Shown here one piece after another: positions 1-12,849 of a DNA stretch of 64,000 nt. The number at the start of each line of letters is the position of its first letter. Within the stretch, counting starts at the first letter, position 1. Below the pieces are notes generated by a model. The model ran no database searches. It saw only the letters and a program-made list of their open reading frames with translations, and was not told the DNA's origin. Source of the stretch: Artemia franciscana. Lineage: Eukaryota; Arthropoda; Branchiopoda; Anostraca; Artemiidae. A program made the position numbers and the translations under genes. The stretch is from assembly GCF_032884065.1 (NCBI RefSeq), contig NC_088865.1:43161152-43225151 (forward strand). Reading direction: 5' to 3'.

Positions 1-1091
1 ACTTGGTATTTACCAAGTTGGAAAAATTAGATCGGGTCTTAATTAAATTTGATATTTAAAAGGATATCATGTCTCGGAGCTCTTACTTTAAACTCTGACC
101 GGATCAGGTGACATGGCAGGGGGAAACCTAAAATCTTGGAAAATACTTAGAGTGGAGGGATCGGGATAAAACTTAGTGGGAAAAATAAGCACAAGTCCTA
201 GATACGTGATTGACATAAACAGAACGAATTCACTCTTGTGGGGAGTTGGGGGGAGGGTTAATTCTGAAAAATTAGAAAAAATGAGGTATTCTTAACTTAC
301 GAAGGAGTGATCGGATCTTAAATTTCATCGGATGAAAATTCATATTAGAAATACCTCGTAACTCAGATCTCATGTTTTAAATTCCGACCGGATCCAGTGT
401 CATTGGGGGAGGGGGAAATCTTGGAAAACGCTTAGAGTGGAGTGATCAGGATGAAACTTGGTGGGAAGAATAAGTACAAGTCCTAGATACGTGATTGACA
501 TAACCGAAATGGATTTGCTCTCTTTGGGGGAGTTGGAGGGGGTGTTAATTCGGAAAATTACAAAAATTGAGGTATTTTTAACTTAAGAGCGGATGACCGT
601 TCGTGAGGTATTTTGAATTTGATATTAAGAAGGAAATCATGTCTCAGACCTCTTATTTTAAACACCGACCAGTTCTGGTGACATTGGGGGAGAGTTGGAG
701 AGGGAAACCGGAAATCTTGGAAAACGCTTAGAGTGGAGAGATTGGGACGAAACTTGGTGGGTAGAATAAGAAAATGTCGTAGATACGTGATGAACGAAAC
801 CAGACTGGATCCACTCTCTTTGGGGTAGTATGGGGGGTCCAGTGCTTTGGCGAGTTCAGTACTTCTGGACGTGCTAGGACAATGAAAATTGGTAGGCCTG
901 TCAGGGACCTGCACAAATTGACTTGATAAGGTTGATTTCCCCGATTCAACCATCTGGGGGGGGGGCTGAAGGGAGAGGAAACATTAGAAAAATGAGGTGT
1001 TTTTAACTTGTGAGTGGGTGATCGGATCTTAATGAATTTTGATATTTAAAAGGATCTTGTGTTTCAGAGCTCTTATTTTAAATGCCGACCA
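1..1091. repeat. Diverged tandem repeat, unit about 278 bp
   Basis: Blocks beginning near 31, 309, 586 and 1020 share the same order of motifs: GATCGG-TCTTAA, a TTTGATATTTAAAAGGA stretch, CTCTTATTTTAAA-CCGACC, then CTTGGAAAA-CGCTTAGAGTGGAG and CCTAGATACGTGATTGACAT. The first two spacings are about 278 bp. The third unit is longer, with roughly 155 extra bases around 820-975, and the fourth breaks off at about 1091. Reading frames here are short and unrelated to known proteins, so I treat the block as non-coding satellite-like DNA. Confidence 0.8.
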
Positions 1092-1109
1092 GCATTAAGC
1101 CTCTGATTT

Positions 1110-2148
1110 TTCTATTAAATTTTATCTGTTGATTCTTATAATTTTGCTAGAGCTCATGCCATATGAGCTCTTAGCTCTTGTTTTATTCCTTTTTTCTCAG
1201 AAGATTTTCGACTTAGTCTCATGGTTTTTGCCACTTCATGGTGTGAAAACTGCTGCTAGAAATAGATAGATTGCAACTTCTGCCGTATTGTCTTCTAGTA
1301 TATGTAAATTTGTGCTTGCATCGTGCCTGCGTCCCCTTAAAAAATCTGTTTCTTACGGTAATATTGGTTTGTCTTCTGTTGCATACGCTGACACCGTTCT
1401 TCTTGTTGCCCGGACTCGCCGTGGATTGCTTTTCAATTTTACTATATTAACCAATGAACTATCTAAGATTGGACTGTCAGTTAATGCGTCTAAATGCGAG
1501 TATATTTGTTCTAATAGCCCTTATGCGGTCGCTCCATGCGTTGCTGGGACTGCAATTTTGCCGTGTTCTTCTTTAGTTAGTTGGCTTGGTCTGTGTTTCG
1601 GTCCAACACTTTCCACTACCTTTTCATCCCTAGTGAATCAAGCCGTGAAAAACTTACGCGTCGCTTACGGAAGAATATCCCACAACAAAATCCGTTACAA
1701 CCGCAACGGTTTGTGCATGATTTATAACGCTTTTTGCGCCCCTATGCTTTTATTTTTATCACGCATGGCTCATCTGTTTCGTAAGAAAAATCTCCATACT
1801 CTACCTGCGGCTTATTTCAGATATTGCAAATTCCCCCTCCGGCTTCCTAGATGGCACCAAAACAGAAAAATAATTGCTCGATTTGGTTCAATAGATATGC
1901 CTTCTTGGATTCGGTCTTCCGGTGATGATTTATGTAAAAAGACTATCTATTTTATTCACGTTTACGACCCTCTGCAGCCTTTTTTCCATATTGATACTAG
2001 TTAATTAGTCCACGTTGTCTTTTGTTGGTTTGAATTTTTTCTTGCTGTTTATCCTTTTTGTTTTTGTTTATTTATAATACTCCATACTTTGTATTTTTTA
2101 TACTTTTACGGATAATAAAGTTCATTCATTGATTCATTCATTCATTCT
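1110..2148 (+). pseudogene. Non-LTR retrotransposon (LINE) 3' fragment, dead reverse transcriptase
   Basis: An open frame from about 1272 to 2004 encodes the end of a LINE reverse transcriptase and its C-terminal part. The catalytic box reads AYADTVLLVAR where active enzymes have YADD, so the second catalytic aspartate is lost. It is followed by the usual KIGLSVNASKCEY (thumb entry) segment, and a basic LPRWHQNRKIIARFG motif lies near the C-terminus. The N-terminal endonuclease and most of the fingers and palm are absent (5' truncation). After the stop come an AT-rich 3' UTR, an AATAAAG box and a 3' tail of ATTC-type short repeats at 2121-2148, as in CR1/L2-like LINEs. The clade is inferred. 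A homologous copy lies on the minus strand at 45525-46060. Confidence 0.8.
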
Positions 2149-2599
2149 GCAGTTTGACCAGCCGTATGGAATGCGTCTAAGTCAGCGGGCTTGCTGCAGG
2201 CCCGTGATTTCAGAATATATGTTTGTAGGGAGTTTTACCGACCATCTGAATTGATTACACAGCTTGCGGCTTGCTTGAGTGAAAACCAGCCAAAGGATAT
2301 AGATGCCATACTTTTTCATAGCGTGTCTGAAATTTAACTTGAAAACTTGAGGCAGTTTCCTTGTAAAGGTGCCGAGGGCGAGACATGTCATCAATTGATT
2401 TTTGATTATTGAGCTTTGATTTCTCTTATTAAAAAAGTCTGCAACTGACTCACTTGGCTCCTTACTTTTAAATTTGAGTTTTTTTGCTGCTAAGGTTTTT
2501 ACTTATTGAATCAGAGAATGAACTACTTTATTACCTTTTATCTGTTTTAAAGCCAATCCAAAGTTTATTTTTCTATTTTCAATATTTTTTCCACCATTC
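2149..2599. other. Unassigned intergenic DNA
   Basis: Nothing recognisable. Only short frames without family motifs are present, grading into the duplicated block that follows. Confidence 0.5.
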
Positions 2600-3109
2600 C
2601 GACATGTTTCAGAATAATCCTGTATTTTTTCAAACGTGCCAGATTTGACTGAACACTAATCGACAGAAGTTTAACTCTATGTGCACTGTATTAATCCTGT
2701 CATGTGATCTGTCTGATCCAATCAGAAGTTTTTTGACTGCACTTAATTGTTTTGATAGTCTTTTTCTTTCAAGCCGTTGTGTTGAAAATTGGTTCAGATT
2801 TTTTTTTTACTTCGTTGGGTGTCTTCCAGCCAAACAAGGGAAAAAAAATTTTTTTTACCTTTGCCACATGTTTCAGAATAACCGTGTATTTTTTCAAACG
2901 TGCCAGATTTGACTGAACACTAATCGCCAGAAGTTCAACTCAACATGCACAGTGTTAATCCTGGCATGTGATCTGTCTGATCCAATGAGTAGTTTTTTGA
3001 CTGCACTTAATTGTTTTGAAAGTCTTTTGCTTTCAAGCTGCTGTGTTGAAAATTGGTTAAGATTATTTTCTTGGACTTCGCTGGGTGTGTACCAACCGAA
3101 AAAGGGAAA
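2600..3109. repeat. Tandem duplication of a 263-bp unit
   Basis: The block 2600-2842 recurs at 2863-3109 with about 90 % identity. Both contain ACATGTTTCAGAATAA, TTTTTCAAACGTGCCAGATT, GATCTGTCTGATCCAAT and GACTGCACTTAATTGTTTTG in the same order, each offset by about 263 bp. No coding content is apparent. Confidence 0.85.
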
Positions 3110-3252
3110 CAGTTAAAAACGATAAAACGGAAATTCTGGTTCTTGATTAAGATTTCCAAGAGAGGAATGACAGGGGACATTTTATAGGCAAGGGAAGGGG
3201 CTAAGAAGCCTTCAGAATGGCTTTGAAAAAGGTAGCATGGGCTTTATATTAG

Positions 3253-3540
<288 letters not shown>

Positions 3541-3542
3541 TG

Positions 3543-4383
3543 CAGAGCTGCTGCAGATGGTATCAAACCAGATCCTTCAAAAGTTCAAGCCATAATTGAG
3601 ATGCCATATCCATCAAACAAAGACGAACTGGCCACATTCCTTGGAATGACAAACTTTCTTTCAAAATATATTCCAAACTTATGATCTCTAAACTATCCCC
3701 TCAGAGAGTTGGGAAAACAAACTGTCTTTGATGGGACCAATGATCATCCAACAGCAATGAATAGAATCAAAACTTTGATCTGTAGTTACCTTGCAACTTT
3801 CGATACTAAGGCAAAATCTGTTGAGCTGAAAACCAACGCTTCCAAGCATGGTCTTGGGACAGAGTTGAGCGTAGGTAGAAAAAATGTTACTTTTGGATCA
3901 AGGGTTCTCACATCAACAGAAAAAAACTATTCTCAGATTAAAAAAGAGCTATATTCTATCCTCTATGGCCGTAAAAAATTCCATCAATTTGTCTATGGGT
4001 GGAGAATCATTGCACATACAGATCATAAGCCACCGGAGGCTATATTGTCGAAACCACTAAGCCAAGACCCTCCTAGGCTCCAAAGAATGATGATTCAGCT
4101 GCAGCCATACGATATTACAGTTCTATATGTTAGAGGAAAGGACTTACCAGTTGCAGACATACTGTCAAGACTGCATCCACCCCACGTTGATGAAGAATGC
4201 TTCTTGGAGATTGAATTCCATGTTCACTCTGTTATGAAAAGTATCCCAGTTAGTGATAAAAAGATGGGGCTCATCTTGGGAGAAAATAAGAGAGATCCAG
4301 TTATGATAGAAATTACCTCAGTCACACAAAAAGGATGGCCGAACCACCGACACCAGTGTTCTGCTAGCATGCAGCCTTACTAG
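3543..4383 (+). pseudogene. gypsy RT-end and RNase H domain
   Basis: A TGA near 3682, inside the RT connection, interrupts the frame. RNase H follows as one open stretch from 3709 to 4383. Visible motifs are TNASKHGLG (first catalytic site, normally DAS, here Asn replaces Asp), GSRVLTSTEKNYSQIKKEL, the HTDHKP box, and VADILSRL at the domain end. The Asp-to-Asn change alone would abolish RNase H activity. The frame ends at 4383 before the integrase zinc-binding region. Confidence 0.85.
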
Positions 4384-5668
4384 AATGTTTGAGATGAGTT
4401 GTCCAACATTGATAGCATCATTTTAAAAGTCAATAGAGTTGTAATTCCGAGAGCATTAAAAAGGGATATTCTGCAGCAATGCAAGTAGCACACCTAGGGA
4501 TGCAGAAAAGACAGCAAAGAGCCAGAAGCTCCGTTTACTGGCAAAATATGAATTCAGCTATATAAAATCTGATCCGGAACTGCGAAACTTCCGGCAAATT
4601 TTCCAGAAATAATCAGAGAGTACCACTTATATCAACACCATTCCCACATCCTTGGGAATACCTGGGTATTGACTTTTGCAAGATCAAGGCAGAGACTTCG
4701 TAGTAACCAGTGACTACTATAGTCGTTTAACAGTGATTGAACGAGTCGAACCGGCAACCTCCTCAGAAGTAATAAAGAAGCTCAATGCCCATTTTACTAG
4801 ATATGGCGTTACAGAAAAAATGCGGTCTGACAACGGACAACTATTTACATCGGATGAATTCCAGTCCTTTTTTCAGAAGTAGGGTATCCAGCATCTGACT
4901 TAGAGTCCGAATATCCCACAGTTTAATGTCCATGCTGAGGAGGCCGTGGATATAGCGATTAGGACTATGCTAAAACCTATAGAGTCCAATACAAGCCTCT
5001 ATCTTGGTCTTTTAGAATATTGGAATACTCCAATAGATGGTGAGGCATCACCTGCCCAGCCTCTTATGAGTAGAAGTTTAAGATCTATCCTTCCCTGTAC
5101 TCGGCAGCAATTGGAGCCAAATAATGTTCCAAAGACAAAGTCACTCAAAGCCAGAACTAGTCAACAAGAAAGGCAGAAGCAGAACTATGACAAGGCTTCT
5201 AAAGATCTAATAGAGTTGAAAGACAACCAACCCACTTGGATCAAGCTATCAAAGGAAGCTACACATTGGACGAAAGGTGTAGTGACGTCGTGTGGGTCTC
5301 CAAGATCTTACTTTATACAAGCCGAAAATGGTAGATTTTGTCGCAGAAATCGGGCCCATTTGAAACCACGGTCCAATGCTAAAGGTGACAATGCTCAACA
5401 ATCTTCAGGATTCACAGGGGATAAGGACCTTCGAGCAGAAATTCACCCTCCTGTGATTCAATCCTCTTCTCCAAAAAATGTTGCTCTAAAGACTCCATAT
5501 AATTGTAGTACCGGAGAAATCTTCCTAGACAGCCCCTACAGAGCCCCAAGAACTCCAACACCCCCTCCAGAAGCAAGCAGTAAGAGCAGAAACGGAGAGG
5601 ATTACTCACGACCCTATATGACAAGAACTGGTAGAGTGGTTAAGACAAGGAAGATAATGGACATTTAA
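4384..5668 (+). pseudogene. gypsy integrase core and C-terminal region
   Basis: The frame is broken between 4384 and 4675. The integrase core then runs from 4676 to 4882 with VTSDYYSR (first catalytic Asp) and MRSDNGQ (second Asp), and stops at 4880-4882. A second open frame, 4946-5668, carries the rest of the core and a hydrophilic, proline-rich tail. The segment where the catalytic Glu belongs reads EEAV in degraded context. The tail ends with the basic MTRTGRVVKTRK motif common at gypsy pol ends. No function is expected. Confidence 0.8.
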
Positions 5669-5732
5669 ATTGTTCGTGTTTTGTTTTTTCTTTTTTTGTG
5701 TGTGGTTGCTTTTGCAGAACAATTATTATTGT

Positions 5733-5860
5733 GAAAGATTGGGGATGTTGTGTTTAGTGCTTTTATGCTTATGCTTGCGGTTTATTATTTTCTGATTGAT
5801 GCTTGCTTATGTAGTTTTGTTGCAGGTCGATTGGCTTAATAAATTAATCTACTTGGAAAC
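5733..5860 (+). other. Polypurine tract and probable start of 3' LTR
   Basis: A purine run GAAAGATTGGGGA at 5733-5745 is followed directly by TGTTGTG at 5746, the usual arrangement of a polypurine tract and the first bases of a 3' LTR. The right end of the LTR could not be fixed, because no second LTR copy lies in the window to align. Confidence 0.45.
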
Positions 5861-8800
5861 AATACAAGAGCCATTGAATTCTGTAATGAAAATTCTACAA
5901 AAAAAAACTGGTTTAAAACTCTTACAAAGTATATGAGGCCAGCAGGTCATGAGAACTTCATATTTGTACCTTGTGCTGAACTAATTTATGCAGTAGACAA
6001 AAAACTCCACCTTTTAATATAATATTAAAAATGTAAATTAATTCAACATGTTCGTTTATTAATTCTGCAACGAGTCTCGGTACATAAGTCAAGCATAATA
6101 AAGTGCAGCAACTATAATGAATAAAAGGCTAGGTGATCGTTTACTGGAAATTAATTAATCAGTAAACTCTAGAAAATAACTATTTGTGTGAAAACAACAC
6201 TTTAACAATATTTCAAAACATAAAAAGATGAATGATATTTCCTCATTTTTTTACAAAAACTTCATATGTGTGATGAAATTAAACGGGATTGTTGGGCTAC
6301 GGTTTAGTAAACACATCATCAGATTTCTTTTACCTGAGTTTTAGGAGAAGATGTGGGGGAGGGGGGGTGGTAAAAAGTATATATTTTTTAATTATGGAAT
6401 AAAACCTAAATGGTCCTTGACTGCAAGGGTCAATTCTGAGCCTCTTTCCCATTGGTTTTGTGCCCGCTAGTACAGTTGTTCTTCTGAAGTCTAAAATTCA
6501 CACTGAAGTGATCTTCGAAAATTATTTGGACAGTAATTGTTATAATGATTAAGTTGTGTTTATTTCAAGGCAGTATTAAAATGGGGTTATAAAGGTTTAA
6601 TCCCCCCACCCTGTGCCACCCCCCCCATTCACCCAAAATGTTTGCTCGGCTCTTAAAAACGTAACAAAAATGCATAAAAACACATTTTTGATGCTTGTTT
6701 TAGGTTTTACCCTCCCCCCTGAATAAAAGTGTAGGATATGGCCCTGACTCATTTTGTTTTTACTTTTATTGCCTCATTTACTTTGCTCATTTACTTTCAT
6801 CGTCTCTTCAACTACTGATCAATGTTAAAAATAGTGCTTCTGTTTTAGGTCAAAAGTTGATTTTCCCATCGTAGGCAAGTTTTCTAATGTTATAATTAGG
6901 AGCGAAACGAAAAACAAGTTTCAATTTTCTAAGCAATAGTAGAACTTTAAAATTTGAGATGGCACCTATCATACCGCTTTTCCATCTTAGTGCCAAATGT
7001 AAGAAATGAAACAACAAACTCAAGGGAAACCGCAAACAGAAATGACTTTTAATAGTAGATGGAATAACTTTAGACCCATGGAAAGATGTTTTGGTTCGCT
7101 AATTTTTCTATTCAATATTATAAGAAAATTGGGTGAAGGGCCTGTCGTTTAGCTTAAGAACGTTTTGATTTTGTTATACCTATAATTTGGAATTTGTGCC
7201 TCTTTGTTTGGCAGCTACAACAGAACCTTCCGCTTAGAAGCAGAATCAAGGCTGATGGAAATGGAACATTGACGCAGCAGTGGCAGATGTACCAATGTAC
7301 CATAGACTATATAACTCGCAGCAATCCACTGGATTCTTGACTGTAGGACAAGCTACAGCCAATTTTTTTGGCTTCAAACAGGATATGCGCACAAATTTAT
7401 AAATCTTAATTTCATATTCATCAATTCACTCTGAGATATAATATTTCCGTAAAAGCCAGAAGGGCTAGACATTATCATCTTATTACAACACACTAAAATA
7501 GGCTAGCAAGGGGTGTTAAACTGTGTAAATCTTAATAGTCACTTATAAAGGAACTAGATCTAAGAAAAAGTGGTCTTTTTTAGTTCTTTTCCAACTTAGG
7601 TAAAATATGGCAGGGCTGAAAGAATCTGCATATACGGCATCATGGGACGTCAAGGAGCGTGGCGTCATAGCGTGACATAGGGAATTAGCAGGCCTAAACA
7701 GACCGTTGAGGAACCTTACGTAATTTTTTGGTGTGTTGTGCTGCTTCCCAGAAAGGTAGTGTGATGGGGGTGGGAACCATTCACCGGGGCAGCAACACGA
7801 AGACCATTGCTTATTACTGTTTCACCATATTTAATTTTTTGCACCAAATGCAAGATTGACTATAAACAAAAATTAATTTAAGGCTCGGGCTGTTTTCTCA
7901 CTTTATGTTTTTCTGACGCAGAGGACGAGGTGCGGATCAAAAATTTAGCGATTTTTGCATGGTCTGGTCCAAAATCACAGAAATTTCCAGATTTTGGTGT
8001 TATTTCCATATAATTTACCTGGGGGCTCTATTTCAACAAACTTGATACTCCTCCCAGAATGTTTCCTTTCATTATCTAAATAAGCTCCTGCATGTGTAAT
8101 TGACTCATACCTAATTTTATATGGTTTAATTGCTAATTAAAATGAATATTGACATACTGAAAAAGTTGGGAAACTTAAGTTTTGGGAAATACATTTCCCT
8201 GAAACAAAGAGGTATTGACTATAAGGCTAGTAAGTTTAGGTCAACTTCCAGCCCCTTTAATCTATTAAAAAAATTTATCTTTATTTGATTAGCATATTTT
8301 GCATTGCCTAGCATAAAGGAACCTCCCAGGCAAAATGGCACGGACACTAAAAGCAAAACTCCCATAAATATTATAAATTTTTGACTATCAACTATGTACG
8401 TTATCTTTACAATGGATATAAAACAAACAAATTCCTTTTGCTAGTGTCAATACAGATATTAAAGGCGTATTTGTTCAACTGATAAGACCAAAATGCGTCT
8501 TACTTTTGCCAGCGATTCAAAATTATTGCGACACAATTTTCGTTATGTGTCATGGTTTCAAAAATTTATCTATTTTCTACCAGGCGTCATCATAAAAGTT
8601 CGTAAATGTTCGGCTACTTTTCCCTGATAATTTCAATCATCCAGTCAAGTGCATGTTTAAAAATACATGAAGTATGGGATTGAGAAAGGTTACTCTTATA
8701 GAAATTTTCACCATTTGTCGCAATTAATGATACAAAATTTATCTCATTGAAGATATGACATACAGGCTTTAATTATGGCCAAGTAAATCTGTTTCAGTAT

Positions 8801-10560
8801 CTAGCTCAGAACTTTATACCATAATTTCATCTGGTAATTGTATGATATACCCTCTGCAGCTCAAGTTCTTCATGCACTATAAACCGGTTTCTTTCGCTAG
8901 TTTCTTTCAACTTAGCGCGAGGAAAGAAAAAAAGAAGGTACAGAATAGATGGGAAATATATAATTTAGGCAATATATCTGCACATTAGGGGGCGGGGTAA
9001 AGTATTTGGACAGTGTGATGTCCGAAAACAATTCAAAATGTCAGAAAAATAAATGAAGCAGCTCTTCTCCTTTTCAGATTCTCCTTCGACAATTAAAGTT
9101 GTCCGGCGCTTTTTTTAGAAAGCCCTATGGATTCACCATTGATACTAAAACAATAATTTGCTTTGGTTCTAGTTTTATATCTTTATATACTTCTTTGCAG
9201 TAAAAAATCTTACATTTCAAAAATTGTTTTGTTTTGTTTATTGATTTGACAATTTCAGCTATTAAAATTTATTCCAATCCAGCTTGGTTAAGTTTTAGAT
9301 TTGTTTGTGAGTTGAAAGTGAACTGTGACACTTTCAGACAGAAGAAAAACAACAGTTCCTAGTCAAAACTAAAACGAAAAAATTAGATAAAATGACTCAA
9401 AATTATTGACACAGTAGTTACCATATATACAAAAATATAGCAAAAGACAAAACCGAGAAGTTTCATAGCCTTAACTTTCAAGGTGCAAAAACCAAATTAA
9501 ATCAAAGACGGGTGAGACACACTCACCCTTTACTTGAAACTCTTTTGTAATTGGTTTCTCCTCTTTCTACTCTTCTTATTAAACTCCTCATATGAAACGC
9601 AGAGAAGGCAGCAATCACCTACAAAGTTAAGATGAATTTGACAAATATGAAAAATTATACAGTTTTATGTAGCAGAAGAGATTAGTATTTGAATTAGATG
9701 TCGGTTTGAATTAGTATTGGTGGATAGTTGAAATATTTTTCGTATCACTGGCTTTAAAACTAGTTACTAAACTTCACCTGAATACCCCTTCGTCTTCTTG
9801 GAAAGTAAAGTTGAAACATGAATGAACATTGTTGGGTAAACAATGAACGAATTTCCTAACTTACAGCCCTTATCCTTAGGACTTTACGGAGGTCTCTATC
9901 ATAAATCTAAAAAAAAACTACATAAAATATGAAATGGGAATAAATTTTGCCACTGATTCTAGGGTCTTGGAATCTCATTTGGCGATGCTCATTTTTCCAT
10001 ATTTCTTTATTCATTTTTCTTTACTAGCAGAGGTTGTTGTTTTATAATTTTTGGATTCAAATACAAAAAAAGTGCAAAATTATGAAAAACAATTGAAAAT
10101 AAAACGATGATATCACAAAAATACTCTCAATAATAATCTAAGAAGTTTTGATGTCCTTTTACTCAACAAATTTATTATTTAAATATGCAATTACTGCTAT
10201 GTTTTACGCCTGGCTATTCTATTTTTTTTTGCGCACCACTCAGAATCCAACGTTCTGACTAGTGATGATGTGAAGCTATTGCTACTATTTGCAATTTGCA
10301 ACAAAAACTCAGCAATTAAAAACCAATTACAAAAAAACTGTCGTCCTGACCCAAACCAGAGCAAGCGGTCCCAACCAAAAATCCACCACTATGTCAGGGG
10401 GCCATGTGCCCCCCTGACGCCCGCCTGCTACTGTGAAGCTATTCATACAATAATTCAAATAAAATATTAAATATGGATCAGTTTTTCCAACTGATTCTCC
10501 GGCTTTAGAATCTGTTTGGTAGTGCTGATATGTTCATCTTTTTTTATTCCTTTTTATTTA
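5861..10560. other. Long AT-rich stretch without recognised genes
   Basis: Frames are short and show no family signature. Apart from a possible exon near 7215-7402 (listed separately), I see only AT-rich unique-looking DNA with short homopolymer runs, such as the G-rich run at 6355-6371. On the minus strand it lies downstream of the last tetraspanin exon found, so the missing terminal exon of that gene could be here. Confidence 0.4.
7215..7402 (+). other. Possible exon-like open segment
   Basis: After a pyrimidine-rich stretch ending TTTGGCAG, two frames are open. One gives about 42 codons ending at TGA. The other, open from about 7257, reads WKWNIDAAVADVP and continues to a TAA at about 7402. 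The base composition is less AT-rich than the surroundings, which is why I list it. I recognise no family. Confidence 0.15.
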
Positions 10561-10565
10561 TTAAT

Positions 10566-10905
10566 CAAAGAAAAAAAATTTCAACTGAAATTAAGGAGCA
10601 ATATTAATACCTCAAACGAAAAAGAATTATTACTTATATGAGGGGGATTTTCCCCTCCTCAATGCCTATCTTTTTACGCCAAATTTTGACGTTTTGTTCC
10701 TATTATTTAAGAATGGATTTTGAAACAAAAAGGCGGTTTAATTAGAACAATAAGCTTCTTCAAAAGCTCTTTCTAAAGAAAAACTTTAGTGTAAAGGGCA
10801 AGGTATTGAGGATGAAGGGGGGCCTACCCCCTTTATATGCATAATAATTTTGGTTTGTTTTAAGTTTTAATGTTGTTGCTTCTTACTTTCAGTTAAAAAA
10901 AAACT
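10566..10905. repeat. Diverged fold-back (inverted-repeat) element
   Basis: The left arm contains CAACTGAAATTAAGGAGC and CCCCTCCTCAATGCC. The right arm contains the complements (GGTATTGAGGATGAAGGGGG, TTTTAATGTTGTTGCTTCTT, ACTTTCAGTT). It is an old relative of the palindromic module found intact at 23167-23440, 34143-34440, 36305-36600 and 54020-54290. Confidence 0.65.
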
Positions 10906-11250
10906 TGTTATTTTTTATTTCATTTCAGATCGTTTCTTAAATAGTCCAGGGGAATCCCACTTTGGGCAATGGAGCATTTCCTTTCCCCAAGAAAGACTTT
11001 TTCTTGAAAATATTCTCTCATTTTCATCCCCCCTCCCGTCAAGAAAAACTCCACCGGTCCTTTTGTTTCAAAAGTCATTCTTAAATAGTTGGAACAACAA
11101 GTCAAACTTTAGTCTAAGGAGTGAAGTATTGAGTAAGGGACGACTCCCTCATACTCGTAACAAGTTCTGTTCGTTTTAATTTTGCTTTTTACTTTCAGTT
11201 TAAAAATAATTCTTTTTAATTCAATTTTCATTAGAGGGCCCTTTATTGTA
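10906..11250. repeat. Second degraded arm of the fold-back family
   Basis: It contains AAACTTTAGTCTAAGGAGTG, TTCTGTTCGTTTTAA and TTTTTACTTTCAGTTTAAA, matching the right arm of the fold-back family, preceded by a C-rich segment. It reads as a decayed tandem relative of the element to its left. Confidence 0.5.
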
Positions 11251-11916
11251 CAAACACACTATTTTCCTTTAAAAAACGTAAAATTTAATCCTGATGTTGC
11301 CCTTGCGTTCAAAACCAACAAAACCAGAAACAAACAACACAATGGTGGTATAAAATTTTGCCAGCATTGAAGGTTCCGCTGAAATCACATTTTCCCTGTT
11401 AGAGACATTCTCTGTTATGAACCAAATGCGGGAAATTGGAGTTCGGAACATAATCACGAATTTTTAATCATTACAAATTCAAAAACTATGATACCTCAAA
11501 AGCAAGAACTAATTTAAAAAAGCGGTTTTAAGATTTGGATTTATCCAAATCTAAAAAAAAAGTAATTTACTCATGAAAAGAAACTTACATATGATCTTAA
11601 AATTACAAAAATAAAACTTTTCAGAAAAAGTAAATTGTAGATTTCGCTTCTGTTTTGAAAATTTATCTATGGCCAGCTTTTCGAAATTGAGCTCTTGTAC
11701 TCTAATTACAATACACCAATGAATACTTAATAAGCAAAAACTTGAAAGGCGTTCTTCACTCATAATGCTCCTCATCCACGTTTGTAATTACCTCAGGGTA
11801 CTAAAAGATCTCTCCAAAGTAAATACTGTTGGTGGGAAGGTCGGATGGTTAACAAGGGCTCTCATAATTGAAGGGGAAAATGTAGTTTCGGAGATGTACT
11901 ACAACTACTGCTGAAC
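11251..11916. other. Unassigned AT-rich DNA
   Basis: No gene or repeat family recognised. Confidence 0.4.
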
Positions 11917-12080
11917 ATAATTTGCACTTTACTGAAAAAAGTAAATATTAAATGTTTTTACATTTTTAACTTTAAAAAATCAATTCATTATTATCATTTT
12001 AAGGAATAAAAATCAGCATATACATATTAAACTGATAATGTACATTTATTTGTATTTTTGTCAGTAAAGCGCAAATTTAT
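11917..12080. mobile_element. Small MITE with about 19-bp terminal inverted repeats
   Basis: The left end, ATAATTTGCACTTTACTGA (11917-11935), is matched by the complement of the right end, TCAGTAAAGCGCAAATTTAT (12061-12080). The 164-bp body is AT-rich and non-coding. Related ends occur at about 48272-48290 (TTCAGTAAAGCGCAAAT) and about 61348-61366 (AATTTGCACTTTACTGAAA), so it is a dispersed family. The target duplication could not be defined. Confidence 0.7.
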
Positions 12081-12849
12081 ATTCAAGCCTTAGGAGGCAT
12101 CCTAAGGCATCCTTACCCTCACAAAATCTAGATTTCCTCTCAAAACCATCAAGGGGGGCCGTCAAGCAAGGACACTGTCTTTGCATCATTCCAATATATG
12201 CGCCATTGCATGCAAGCAAATTTGCAGCAATTTTCTATGAGCTGGGCAGTTAGAGAGGCTATTGGTTTTATAGAGCAAAGAATCCCCGTTATTTCTCGAA
12301 CCCAAATCATCTGAAAAGTTTTCGCTCTTAGAATTCAAATGGTCAATAGTTGAAAATGGTAAAACACACTTGAATAAAATACGTTTTTTAGATTCCTTTT
12401 TTTTCCCAAATCTATTAGTAAATTGATTCTGATACAAAAATTGATTCTGATTTTAATATAGTTTCCTCCTCCTCAAACAGCACTTTCCATATCATAAAAT
12501 GTACGATTTATTAGTATGTAAGGGCATACACTTGTAAGAGGATACATCTCCATCTCGAGGCTAAGGTAGAAAAAATTGCCACCCATAGAAGCGTTTTAAG
12601 ATTCACTTCACGATCGTTAATGCACCAATGCCGATTATGAATTTGCTAAGAAAGTTTTGGCTAAGGGAGGGTGTAAGAATTGGGGGTATTATCCTAAGAT
12701 ATATCTGGCGAGGGATGCATTGGAGATGTATTGGCGTTGTTGGATACAGTTTGTAACATTGTAAAAACACAAAAAAAATAATGAGGAATTTGGATCGGAT
12801 TTGTAGCATTATTTTTAAGATCCTCATCTGCTGATGGATTTAATTTCTA
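12081..12849. other. Unassigned DNA left of the Polinton-like remnant
   Basis: No convincing protein family. The right part (about 12600-12849) may be very decayed upstream DNA polymerase sequence, but I cannot show it. Terminal inverted repeats of the element were not identified. Confidence 0.35.

Larger units (their letters stand above)
3543..5745 (+). mobile_element. Ty3/gypsy LTR retrotransposon, decayed 3' half of pol
   Basis: The order is end of reverse transcriptase (connection segment around 3590-3685 with a FLGMTNFLSKYIP-type motif), RNase H, integrase core, C-terminal tail, polypurine tract and a probable LTR start. gag, protease and the RT catalytic core are missing on the left, where the element is cut at about 3543 next to low-complexity DNA. 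Several stops and frameshifts break it. The domain order RT-RNase H-integrase identifies Ty3/gypsy rather than copia. Confidence 0.85.
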
